DNA of 64,000 nucleotides from Rhodothermales bacterium (GTDB lineage: Bacteria > Bacteroidota > Rhodothermia > Rhodothermales > JAHQVL01): assembly GCA_041391505.1 (NCBI GenBank), contig JAWKNW010000021.1, forward strand, positions 49,032 through 113,031. The letters run 5' to 3'. Below the pieces are notes generated by a model, which saw nothing but the letters and a program-made list of their open reading frames with translations, was not told the origin of the DNA and made no database searches. The translations under genes were made by a program, and so were the position numbers. This document shows, piece by piece, positions 1 to 6,956 of the stretch (within the stretch, counting starts at the first letter, position 1; every line of letters begins with the position of its first letter).

Positions 1-46
1 TGACGAGGGCGGGGGCGGTGCCGTGGAAGAGATGGCGTTCGTTCAT
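1..46 (-). CDS. dapA: DapA, 4-hydroxy-tetrahydrodipicolinate synthase (partial, N-terminus only)
   Basis: Only the first 15 codons are inside the window. They read MNERHLFHGTAPALV and run off the left edge. This fits the opening strand of DapA, which normally continues as A-L-V-T-P-F. The ATG lies 15 bases after the dapB stop on the same strand, so the two are very likely co-transcribed. DapA condenses pyruvate with aspartate semialdehyde in the cytoplasm, the first committed lysine step. The call rests on a short match plus strong context. An unrelated aldolase of the same family is the main alternative. Confidence 0.7.
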   Translation of the reverse strand, partial: MNERHLFHGTAPALV

Positions 47-61
47 GGCGTGTGCGGCGGA

Positions 62-796
62 TCAGGCCGTCTGGAGCATGTCGTTGAGGGTGAAGAGGCC
101 GCGCCGGCCGGGCAGCCATTCGGCGGCCACCAGGGCGCCGTGTGCAAAACCGTTTCGGTTGCGCGCGTCGTGCACGAATTGGAGCGTGTCGAACGGACCG
201 TCGAAACAGACGGTGTGGTGGCCGACCACGTGGCCGGCGCGCGTCGAGCTGACATGCAGGGCATCCGGCGCAATGCGTTCATGCTGCGCCTCCGCCGTGA
301 TGTGGGTTTTGGCGCTCAGGTGTTCGATCAGCGCATCCGCAAGCAGCAGGGCCGTCCCGCTGGGGCTGTCGAGCTTCCGGCGGTGATGCACTTCGTGGAC
401 GTAGGCGTCGTATTCGGGCAGCTTGTCGATGAGCGGCGCGACGCTCTTCAACGCGTGCATCAGCAGCGCGACACCGATCGAGAAGTTGGGCGCATACAGC
501 ACCGCCGCGTCGTGCTGCTGGACGAGCGCTTCCACACGGCCCCGGTCGTGATACCAGCCGGTCGTGCCGATCACCGCCGGCACGTTCCAGACGCAGTACC
601 GCTCGATGTGCGCCAGTGCGAGCGCCGGCAGGGAGAAGTCGATCACGGCGTCGATCCCCACGAACCCCTCGGCCGACGCTTCGCCCAGCAGCGGGCGGGC
701 GCTGTTGAACCGGGCGGCGACCACGTGGCCGCGTTCGCGGGCCAGGGCCTCCACCACGCTGCCGGTTTGACCGGTGCCTACCAGTGCGATGTTCAT
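62..796 (-). CDS. dapB: DapB, 4-hydroxy-tetrahydrodipicolinate reductase
   Basis: The 244-residue protein has the usual DapB length. It opens with a Rossmann strand (ALVGTGQTGS, residues 4-13) for NAD(P)H. Near residue 135 it carries the family active-site stretch EVHHRRKLDSPSGTA, with the paired histidines, the catalytic lysine and the PSGTA substrate loop. It reduces the DapA product in the lysine/diaminopimelate pathway in the cytoplasm. It starts 19 bases after the homoserine dehydrogenase gene and is followed 15 bases later by dapA, forming an aspartate-family operon. The usual second glycine-rich residue is replaced (GTGQTG instead of GxxGRMG), which is seen in short DapB forms. Confidence 0.95.
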   Translation of the reverse strand: MNIALVGTGQTGSVVEALARERGHVVAARFNSARPLLGEASAEGFVGIDAVIDFSLPALALAHIERYCVWNVPAVIGTTGWYHDRGRVEALVQQHDAAVLYAPNFSIGVALLMHALKSVAPLIDKLPEYDAYVHEVHHRRKLDSPSGTALLLADALIEHLSAKTHITAEAQHERIAPDALHVSSTRAGHVVGHHTVCFDGPFDTLQFVHDARNRNGFAHGALVAAEWLPGRRGLFTLNDMLQTA

Positions 797-815
797 CGGG
801 GAGCCTCCGAAAGGT

Positions 816-3002
816 TCAGGTGACCAGTTCCGCCGCCTTGATGATGTCGGCCAGGATGCCGCCGGCCGTCACTTCGGGGCCGGCGCCGGGGCCGCGCACG
901 ACGAGGGGCTGATGCCGGTACCGCGCGGTCGTAAACGCGACGAGGTTGTCGGTGCCCGAAAGCCCGTAGAGCGGCGAATCGTCGCCGACGGGCTGCACCC
1001 GTACATGGAGCCGGCCTTCTTCGATGACGGCGACGTAGCGGAGGCGCCGGCCCTGCGCGAGGGCCGCCTCGGCGCGCTGCTGCAGACCGGCGAAGCCGTC
1101 GGCGAGGCCGGACCAGAACGCGTCGAGCGACACGCCGTCGAGCCCGGGCGGCACGAGCGATTCCACGTCCACGTCGCTCCGCTCGACGGCGAGCCCCATC
1201 TCGCGGGCCAGGATCATCAGCTTGCGGGCGACGTCCTCGCCGCTGAGGTCGTCGCGGGGGTCCGGCTCCGTATATCCGTTTTTGTGCGCTTCGCGGATGA
1301 CGGCGTCGACCGCCTGGCCGGCGGCCAGCTGGTTGAAGACGAACGAGAGCGTGCCGGAGAGGACGCCCTCGATCTTGAGGATCCGGTCGCCGCTGCGCAC
1401 CAGATCGCGTAGGGTGCTGATCACCGGGAGGCCGGCGCCGACGGTCGTCTCGTAAAAATACGGCACCTGCCGGTCGCGCGCCGCCTGGCGGAGGCGGTTG
1501 TAGAACGCCATCGACTGCGTGTTGGCCCGCTTGTTCGGGGTGACCACGGCGATGTTGTGTTCGAGGAGCGTCGGGTACATCTGCGTGACGGCATCCGAGG
1601 CTGTCGCGTCGATGACGATGAGGCGGTCGAGCCGGCTGTTGATGAGATGCTGGATGATGGCGTCCTGGTCCAGCCGCTCGCTCGCCTGCCGAATACGCGC
1701 GACGCCCTCCTCGAACGGGATACCGTCGACATCCCACAAAATGCCTTTTGTGTTGGCGAGGCCCACGAGCTGCATGTGGAGGTTCATCTGCTCCAGCAGC
1801 GTTTCCGTCTGCTGCCCCAGCATCTTGAGCAGCATGCTGCCCACGGTGCCGGCGCCGAACATGAATACATGCGCGCGTTGCCGGCCCAGCGCGAACGCCT
1901 CGTGCAGCGCCTGCACGGCCCGCTTCAGATCGGCCTCTTCCACCACCGCCGAGATGTTCGTCTCGGACGCCCCCTCGGCCATTGTCACCACGTTGATGCC
2001 GGCGCGGCCGAGCGTCGAGAACATGCGGCCGGTGAGGCCCGGGCGGTAGCGCATGTTGTCGTCGACCACGGTGACGACGGCGAGGTGCGGCAGCACGTAG
2101 ACGCGTTGCACCTCGCCCCGCTCGATTTCGTGGGCGAGTCCCTTGCGCGCCGCCTGCAGCGCCGGCTCCATGCTTTGCTGACAGACGATGATGCCGATGC
2201 TCTGCTCGGTCGACGCCTGCGATAGCATGACGATGTTGATGCCGGCCTCGGCCAGCGCCCCGAGCGCCCGCGCGGCGATGCCGGGGATGCCCATCATGCC
2301 GGCGCCTTCGATGACGACCAGGCCGGCGCCTTCGATGGCGGTCACGGCCTTGGCCATCCCCTGGGTGCTGCCCGTCGTGTGGTCGATCCGGGTCCCCGGC
2401 GCCTCGGGCGCGAGGCACGAGCGGATGAATACCGGGGTCTGCCGGTCGAAGAGCGGCAGCAAGGCGCGGGGGTGAAGGAATCCTGTGTTAGGATACACGA
2501 TCTCGCTCGCCTCGCGGAAGCTGAGGTGCGCGAGGGGAAACGCTTCGGGCACGAACCGGGCGTCGGCGGACAATACCCCCGGCGTGTGGGTCCAGAACGT
2601 GACGGACACCGCATCCAGGTACCGCGCGAGGAGGGTGGCCGTGAACGCGATGCCGGTCGGCCGGAGCGGCACCCGCTGGCCGTCGGCGTCGGTGGCTTCG
2701 CCGGCTTCGACGAGGACGATGGCGTCGTCCGGAACCCCGTCGCAGCAGGCCGCGATGGCTTCGGAGGTTGTGCGCTCGTGCACGCGCCCTTCCTGGAGCC
2801 GGACGAGCGCGCCGCCCGCGATGCGATGCAGCGGCCGGCTGCTGAGCCGGTCGATGGCCGGCATGCGTTCCAGCATGGCGCCGGACGCCACAACGAACAG
2901 CCGGCCCGGCGCGCCGCACGCCGCGACGCAGCCGGCGGCCGAGGCGGCAAGGCGTTCCTCGGTGACGTCGTCCGGAAAGACGAAGATGCTGGGCGCGGGC
3001 AT
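816..3002 (-). CDS. thrA: ThrA-like homoserine dehydrogenase with a degenerate aspartokinase domain
   Basis: The 728-residue protein has three parts. Residues 1-210 align with the back half of aspartokinase, 211-375 hold two ACT domains (VVIEGAGMMGIPG; LAVVTVVDDNMRYRPG), and 376-728 are a complete homoserine dehydrogenase (GAGTVG, VTPNKRANT, GYTEPDPRDDLSG plus the conserved lysine). E. coli ThrA is about 820 residues. Here the kinase N-terminus with KFGGTS is absent, and the GR-x-GSD position reads RPTGIAF, the TDVDG position reads THTPG and DPR reads DAR. The kinase part is therefore probably catalytically dead, perhaps kept for allosteric folding. The dehydrogenase makes homoserine from aspartate semialdehyde. 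It is first in an operon with dapB and dapA. No KFGGTS is seen in the other frames upstream. Confidence 0.88.
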   Translation of the reverse strand: MPAPSIFVFPDDVTEERLAASAAGCVAACGAPGRLFVVASGAMLERMPAIDRLSSRPLHRIAGGALVRLQEGRVHERTTSEAIAACCDGVPDDAIVLVEAGEATDADGQRVPLRPTGIAFTATLLARYLDAVSVTFWTHTPGVLSADARFVPEAFPLAHLSFREASEIVYPNTGFLHPRALLPLFDRQTPVFIRSCLAPEAPGTRIDHTTGSTQGMAKAVTAIEGAGLVVIEGAGMMGIPGIAARALGALAEAGINIVMLSQASTEQSIGIIVCQQSMEPALQAARKGLAHEIERGEVQRVYVLPHLAVVTVVDDNMRYRPGLTGRMFSTLGRAGINVVTMAEGASETNISAVVEEADLKRAVQALHEAFALGRQRAHVFMFGAGTVGSMLLKMLGQQTETLLEQMNLHMQLVGLANTKGILWDVDGIPFEEGVARIRQASERLDQDAIIQHLINSRLDRLIVIDATASDAVTQMYPTLLEHNIAVVTPNKRANTQSMAFYNRLRQAARDRQVPYFYETTVGAGLPVISTLRDLVRSGDRILKIEGVLSGTLSFVFNQLAAGQAVDAVIREAHKNGYTEPDPRDDLSGEDVARKLMILAREMGLAVERSDVDVESLVPPGLDGVSLDAFWSGLADGFAGLQQRAEAALAQGRRLRYVAVIEEGRLHVRVQPVGDDSPLYGLSGTDNLVAFTTARYRHQPLVVRGPGAGPEVTAGGILADIIKAAELVT

Positions 3003-3519
3003 GAAAGGGGCGGGTTGCGTGGCGTCGTTCGGTGCGGTTGGCTAATAACGTACAAATCCGCCGATCTTGCGCCAAAATTTGCACGAAGAAAGGGCTTCCG
3101 GATATGGAGGATGGTCAATCATCGATGGTGGATGGATGGGTATGTTGGGTTGGCGAAGCGTAACCCAACGTGCTGAGGCGTAATCCAACGTGCGAACGAT
3201 ACCACATTCTGCAGGACATTGGTCACCGGACATTGGACCTTCATCAACCACCCTCGCTCACCCCCCCACCCCGCACTTCCAGCCCCGTCTCTGTGAGTCT
3301 TTCTTGAAGCGCGGGACCCTGAGAACTTTTCCCGGGAAGCCCGCGTTGATAGCGGACTTTGGGCACCGTATATTGCGTGCCCTGTAACACACAGGGATTC
3401 CAGGATTTCCTGTGTTGTTCAAGGCGAAACGTTCAAGGTTCAACGAGGCGTTGCCTGAAACCTTGCTCATGGATCCTTGAACCCTTCACGGAATCCGCAG
3501 GATGACGTGAGCGCCATAC
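3003..3519. other. Non-coding gap before tRNA-Ala
   Basis: No convincing gene is present. The left part is the divergent leader of the homoserine dehydrogenase gene. Around 3145-3195 it holds short copies of a word related to GTAACCCAACGTGC. Around 3381-3416 there are overlapping small hairpins (CCTGT/ACAGG and a longer arm ending CCTGTGTT). Around 3418-3475 there are TTCAAGG/CCTTGAA words of the family seen elsewhere in the window. The tRNA promoter should lie in the last 100 bases, but no clear consensus is visible. Confidence 0.4.
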
Positions 3520-3594
<75 letters not shown>

Positions 3595-3603
3595 CGATAC
3601 GAA

Positions 3604-3641
3604 GCCCCGGGCCCTGTCAAGGCAGGACCCGGGGCTTTTTT
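3604..3641 (+). terminator. Intrinsic terminator of tRNA-Ala
   Basis: A GCCCCGGG/CCCGGGGC stem extends inward with CCTG/CAGG around a short loop and is followed directly by six T residues. It sits 12 bases after the tRNA and matches the classical factor-independent form. Confidence 0.9.
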
Positions 3642-3717
3642 GTTCAGCCGCCTTGCGCCGCGCAGCATGCGCACGCCGGGCCGGCTGGACGGTGGGTAGC
3701 GACCGTCCAGCGAAGGA

Positions 3718-5223
3718 TTATTCTCCCTGCCCGAGCGAGTAGCCGCGTTCGCCGTCGAACGTGTACAGGTGCTCCGTCTTGATCACGTCGAGGCCGGCCT
3801 GATGGATTCCGGCGAGCAGGGTGAGCACGGCATCAAAGTCGATCGCGCCCTCCGCGGCCGGCAGGAAGCGGCAGCGCCAGTGATCGGTCCAGAACGTTTC
3901 GGGCAGGCCGTCTGGATACACCTTGACACCCCGATTGGTCACCATCTTGAGCCGCCAGCCGTCCGGGGCGGCCGATTCCAGCTTGCGCCCGAGTACGTCA
4001 GGATTTCGCCCGTCCTCCGACCAGTCGATGAACACGTCGACGCCGACCAGCGCCTTCTTCGCCGGGCGAGCGGTTGCCGAGGCGAGCGAGATGCCCCCGG
4101 ACCGATATTTCACCGGGGTCAGGGACCGTGGGCGTTCACCCAGCCGTTCGATAACCGCATCGGCGAAGGCTTCGGTACTCACCTCGCGTTTGCTCAGGCC
4201 GGTTCGGAAGATATCGACCGTATGAAGGCCGGCCTCCAGCGTCGCCAGCCAGGCGTTTTTGATGGTCTCGGCTCGCCGGGCCTCGCCGACGTGCACGAGC
4301 ATCTGGACAGCCCCCAGCAGGAGCCCGGACGGGTTGGCCACGCCCCGACCGGCCAGGTCGGGCGCCGAGCCATGGACCGCCTCAAACATGGCCCCATGCT
4401 CGCCCACGTTGGCGGAACCCGCCAATCCTACCGAGCCCGCGACCTGTGCGGCGATATCGGAGAGGATGTCGCCATACAGGTTGAGCGTCACGATGACGTC
4501 AAACTGCTCGGGTTGCGCCGCGACACGCGCCGCCCCGATGTCGATGATCTGATGTTCAGACTCGATGTCCGGATAGGCAGCCGCGACTTCCTCAAATACG
4601 CGATGAAACAGGCCGTCGGTCAGTTTCATGATATTATCCTTCGTCATGCAGGTCACCTTGCGCCGGCCGTAGGCGCGGGCATATTCGAAGGCATAACGTA
4701 CGATGCGCTCCGATCCGGGGCGCGTGATCAGCTTCAGAACCTGCGTCACCTCGTTCGTCTGCCGGTGTTCGATCCCCGCATAGAGATCCTCCTCATTCTC
4801 GCGAATAATCACGAGGTTCATACCCGGATGTGACGAAGCGACGTAGGGGGCGTACGACTTGGTTGGCCGGACGTTGGCGAAGAGATTCAACGCCTTCCGG
4901 ATCGTAACATTCAGGCTTTTGTAGCCCCCTCCGGAAGGGGTCGTGATGGGGGCCTTCAGGAAAACCTGGTTTCTTCGAATGATGTCCCAGGCTTCCGGCG
5001 CGATCCCGGATGTGTGTCCTTGCTGGTAGAGTTTCTGTCCGATTTCAATGACATCGTAGCGGAGTGGGGCGCCTGCCGCCTCCAGGATACGCAGCGTGGC
5101 TTCCATGATCTCCGGGCCGATCCCGTCTCCGTAGGCGATGGTTACCGGGATGGGTGTGGGGTTTTCTGTCGTGCGCTGGGCCGTGGCGTGGGTCTCGATA
5201 CCGTTCAGTGCGGTAGCATGCAT
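3718..5223 (-). CDS. icd: NADP-dependent isocitrate dehydrogenase, long Thermus-like form
   Basis: The ATG at 5223 gives a 501-residue protein. An in-frame upstream start (5316) is disfavoured because it would translate through the terminator hairpin. The N-terminal two thirds is the isocitrate/isopropylmalate dehydrogenase fold: TIAYGDGIGPEI near the start, the isocitrate-binding stretch NVTIRKALNLFANVRP, ENEEDLYAG, and the metal-binding NLYGDILSD region. About 130 extra residues follow, a C-terminal domain as in the roughly 496-residue Thermus enzyme. It oxidises isocitrate to 2-oxoglutarate in the TCA cycle. The gene stands alone. An intrinsic terminator and a foldable leader sit just upstream, suggesting attenuation. 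Confidence 0.93.
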   Translation of the reverse strand: MHATALNGIETHATAQRTTENPTPIPVTIAYGDGIGPEIMEATLRILEAAGAPLRYDVIEIGQKLYQQGHTSGIAPEAWDIIRRNQVFLKAPITTPSGGGYKSLNVTIRKALNLFANVRPTKSYAPYVASSHPGMNLVIIRENEEDLYAGIEHRQTNEVTQVLKLITRPGSERIVRYAFEYARAYGRRKVTCMTKDNIMKLTDGLFHRVFEEVAAAYPDIESEHQIIDIGAARVAAQPEQFDVIVTLNLYGDILSDIAAQVAGSVGLAGSANVGEHGAMFEAVHGSAPDLAGRGVANPSGLLLGAVQMLVHVGEARRAETIKNAWLATLEAGLHTVDIFRTGLSKREVSTEAFADAVIERLGERPRSLTPVKYRSGGISLASATARPAKKALVGVDVFIDWSEDGRNPDVLGRKLESAAPDGWRLKMVTNRGVKVYPDGLPETFWTDHWRCRFLPAAEGAIDFDAVLTLLAGIHQAGLDVIKTEHLYTFDGERGYSLGQGE

Positions 5224-5251
5224 GGGCGTCGTCAGGTTGATTTTAGTGCAT

Positions 5252-5294
5252 AAAAAAAGGTCGACATACGGCACTGACATGCCGAATATCGACC
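5252..5294 (-). terminator. Intrinsic terminator in the leader of icd (candidate attenuator)
   Basis: The arms 5259-5273 and 5280-5294 pair at 13 of 15 positions around a 6-base loop (GGTCGACATACGGCA on the plus strand). On the minus strand the hairpin is followed directly by seven T residues (5252-5258). It therefore stops minus-strand transcription 29 bases before the icd ATG. There is little room for a promoter between the T run and the ATG, so icd transcripts probably have to read through it. Confidence 0.75.
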
Positions 5295-5357
5295 TACTAT
5301 CCGTGCACCAACTCACAGTGGCGAGTGTGTGCGTGGCGAGTTTGCCTGATTCTCGTT

Positions 5358-5500
5358 GAGGCTCCGTGGCGCAGTCTTTCAGGTCAAGATCCCTGCCCCG
5401 GAACCGGGGAGGTTACGATGCCGCCAATCGGGGTGTTCCCGGAAACGTGTCGTGCGAGACAGGGTGCTGCGCACCCGGAAACGGAGCGCGAGGGAGCCTC
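5358..5500. ncRNA. Candidate structured RNA between icd and the kelch gene, class unknown
   Basis: The ends GAGGCTCC (5358-5365) and GGAGCCTC (5493-5500) are perfectly complementary. Inside, GTGGCGCAG (5366-5374) pairs with CTGCGCAC (5467-5474) with one bulge. CCGGAAACGG (5475-5484) forms a small hairpin with a GAAA loop when read on the plus strand, giving a three-way junction. CCCC-GGAACC-GGGG (5396-5409) forms another hairpin. On the minus strand this lies 64 bases before the icd terminator and could be an aptamer. On the plus strand it precedes the kelch gene, with a weak hairpin and T run near 5544-5582. It does not match a riboswitch class I can recognise. Confidence 0.4.
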
Positions 5501-5651
5501 GCGGTCGCACGCATGGATGTCACGATGCTGGACAAACGGCGTGGAGCGTCTCCGGAAGACGGGCCCCTGGCGGCTCTTTTTTGCATTTGTAGCGCGCTAT
5601 GTACGAGTTTTATTGAACACGATCTCTGTTCTACCGCGTCCGTTGACGATC

Positions 5652-6665
5652 ATGCTTGAACCAGCGAAACGACACCTGATCCCGTTTTTGGCGGGACTTC
5701 TGCTCTGGGCATCCAACTCTCCCGCCGGCGCCCAGCCAACCGGCTCGTGGGAAGCCGTCGAGACGCAGAACACCCCGGAGCCGCGTTTCGAGAGCGCCTT
5801 CGTCGAGGTCGGCGGCCTGATGTACATGATCGGCGGACTCGGCAACCCGCCGGCCTACACGAGCATCTACGACCCCAAAACGAACACCTGGACGCAGGGC
5901 GCGAACGTCCCGCTGATCGTCCATCACTTCCAGGCCGTGCCCCATCGTGGTAAGATCTACGTCGCCGGCGCGTGGACGGACATCGACCGGAAGCAGGTCG
6001 GCATCTCGCACGTCCTGGTCTACGACCCCGCGACGGATGCGTGGACGCAAGGCCCTGAAATCCCCGCGCACCGCCGTCGCGGCGGCGCCGGCGCCGTGGT
6101 GGTAGACGACCACCTGTACCTCGTCGCCGGCAACGTGGGCGGGCACGGCCCGCCGGCCGAGGCGAAAACGTGGCTCGACCGGCTGGATCTGGCGACGGGC
6201 GAATGGACCGAACTGCCGGACGCGCCGCACCGCCGCGATCATTTCCAGGCCGCCGTCGTGGACGGCAAGATCTACGCCGCCGCCGGCCGCACGTCGGACG
6301 TGGTGGGCTTCATCGACAGCACCGTCGCCGTGGTGGACGTGTACGACATCGCGAGGGGAAGCTGGTCGAGCCTGTACGATGCGCCCATACCAACCGAACG
6401 CGCCGGCACGCCCACGGCCGCCGTCGGCAAATACCTCATCGTCGCCGGCGGGGAGGGATTCGGCAAGGCGTGGTCCGAAACCGAGGCCCTCGATACGGAG
6501 ACCGGGACGTGGCACGCGTTAGATCATCTGAACATCCAGCGCCACGGCACGCAGATGTTTTATTACGACGGTGCGCTCTGGATCGCAGGCGGGTCGTCGG
6601 GGCAGGGCGGCACCGGGACGGGCCGGCGGCTCGTCGACCTGGAGGTGTTCCGGTTCAACGAGTGA
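5652..6665 (+). CDS. Exported kelch-repeat beta-propeller protein
   Basis: The start is placed at the ATG giving MLEPAKRHLIPFLAGLLLW, a good signal peptide ending near AGAQ; longer starts lack one. The 337-residue product has six kelch blades, each with a hydrophobic strand and a glycine pair: GLMYMIGGLG, GKIYVAGAW, DHLYLVAGN, GKIYAAAGR, KYLIVAGGE and GALWIAGGSS. Bacterial relatives include sialic-acid mutarotases (NanM) and galactose-oxidase-like sugar proteins, but no catalytic residues can be assigned here. It probably acts in the periplasm or outside the cell. Its position ahead of susC/susD suggests a role with sugars (inference). Confidence 0.85.
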   Translation: MLEPAKRHLIPFLAGLLLWASNSPAGAQPTGSWEAVETQNTPEPRFESAFVEVGGLMYMIGGLGNPPAYTSIYDPKTNTWTQGANVPLIVHHFQAVPHRGKIYVAGAWTDIDRKQVGISHVLVYDPATDAWTQGPEIPAHRRRGGAGAVVVDDHLYLVAGNVGGHGPPAEAKTWLDRLDLATGEWTELPDAPHRRDHFQAAVVDGKIYAAAGRTSDVVGFIDSTVAVVDVYDIARGSWSSLYDAPIPTERAGTPTAAVGKYLIVAGGEGFGKAWSETEALDTETGTWHALDHLNIQRHGTQMFYYDGALWIAGGSSGQGGTGTGRRLVDLEVFRFNE

Positions 6666-6672
6666 GTCGCGC

Positions 6673-6795
6673 CTACTCCACCTTCACGATCGTCTGGACG
6701 CGCGCTGCACCGCCGGTCACCAGCCGCACTATGTAGACTCCCGCCGGCACGGCATGCTTCCACACCGCCCGGCGCACGCCGGCCGGCTCTACCCC
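6673..6795 (-). pseudogene. Broken end of a T9SS-exported protein (C-terminal sorting domain remnant)
   Basis: The last 40 codons before the stop at 6673 read like the tail of a type IX secretion sorting domain: a VWKHAVPAGVYIVRLVTGG stretch followed by VQTIVKVE. The family form is W-x-x-x-x-x-x-x-G-x-Y-x-x-R-L followed by a charged strand. Upstream the frame loses any resemblance to an exported protein and runs into the AT-rich leader of susC. It therefore looks like the 3' scrap of a gene whose body was lost when the susC/susD block arrived. It is tail to tail with the kelch gene. Confidence 0.6.
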
Positions 6796-6956
6796 AGAGG
6801 CCGTACACAACAGTTGTTTAATTTGCTTATAGCACCTACGTTCGTTAGCGTTCTTCCGCCTCGATCGTGCCCACGGTATCACACGTTGTGAAAGTGAATT
6901 TCCGAAGGATAGAGCCATCGCGGGCCCCTCAACCTAGTTGTACACCAGACTGTGCT

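Noticed and set aside
5224..5316. Longer icd start at 5316 with an N-terminal extension
   Set aside because: It would place the strong terminator hairpin and T run inside the coding region, and the added residues match nothing in the family.
5544..5582. Plus-strand intrinsic terminator before the kelch gene
   Set aside because: Six T residues follow, but the stems (GAGC/GCTC and CGTCT/AGACG) are short and compete, so it is much weaker than the minus-strand terminator at 5252.
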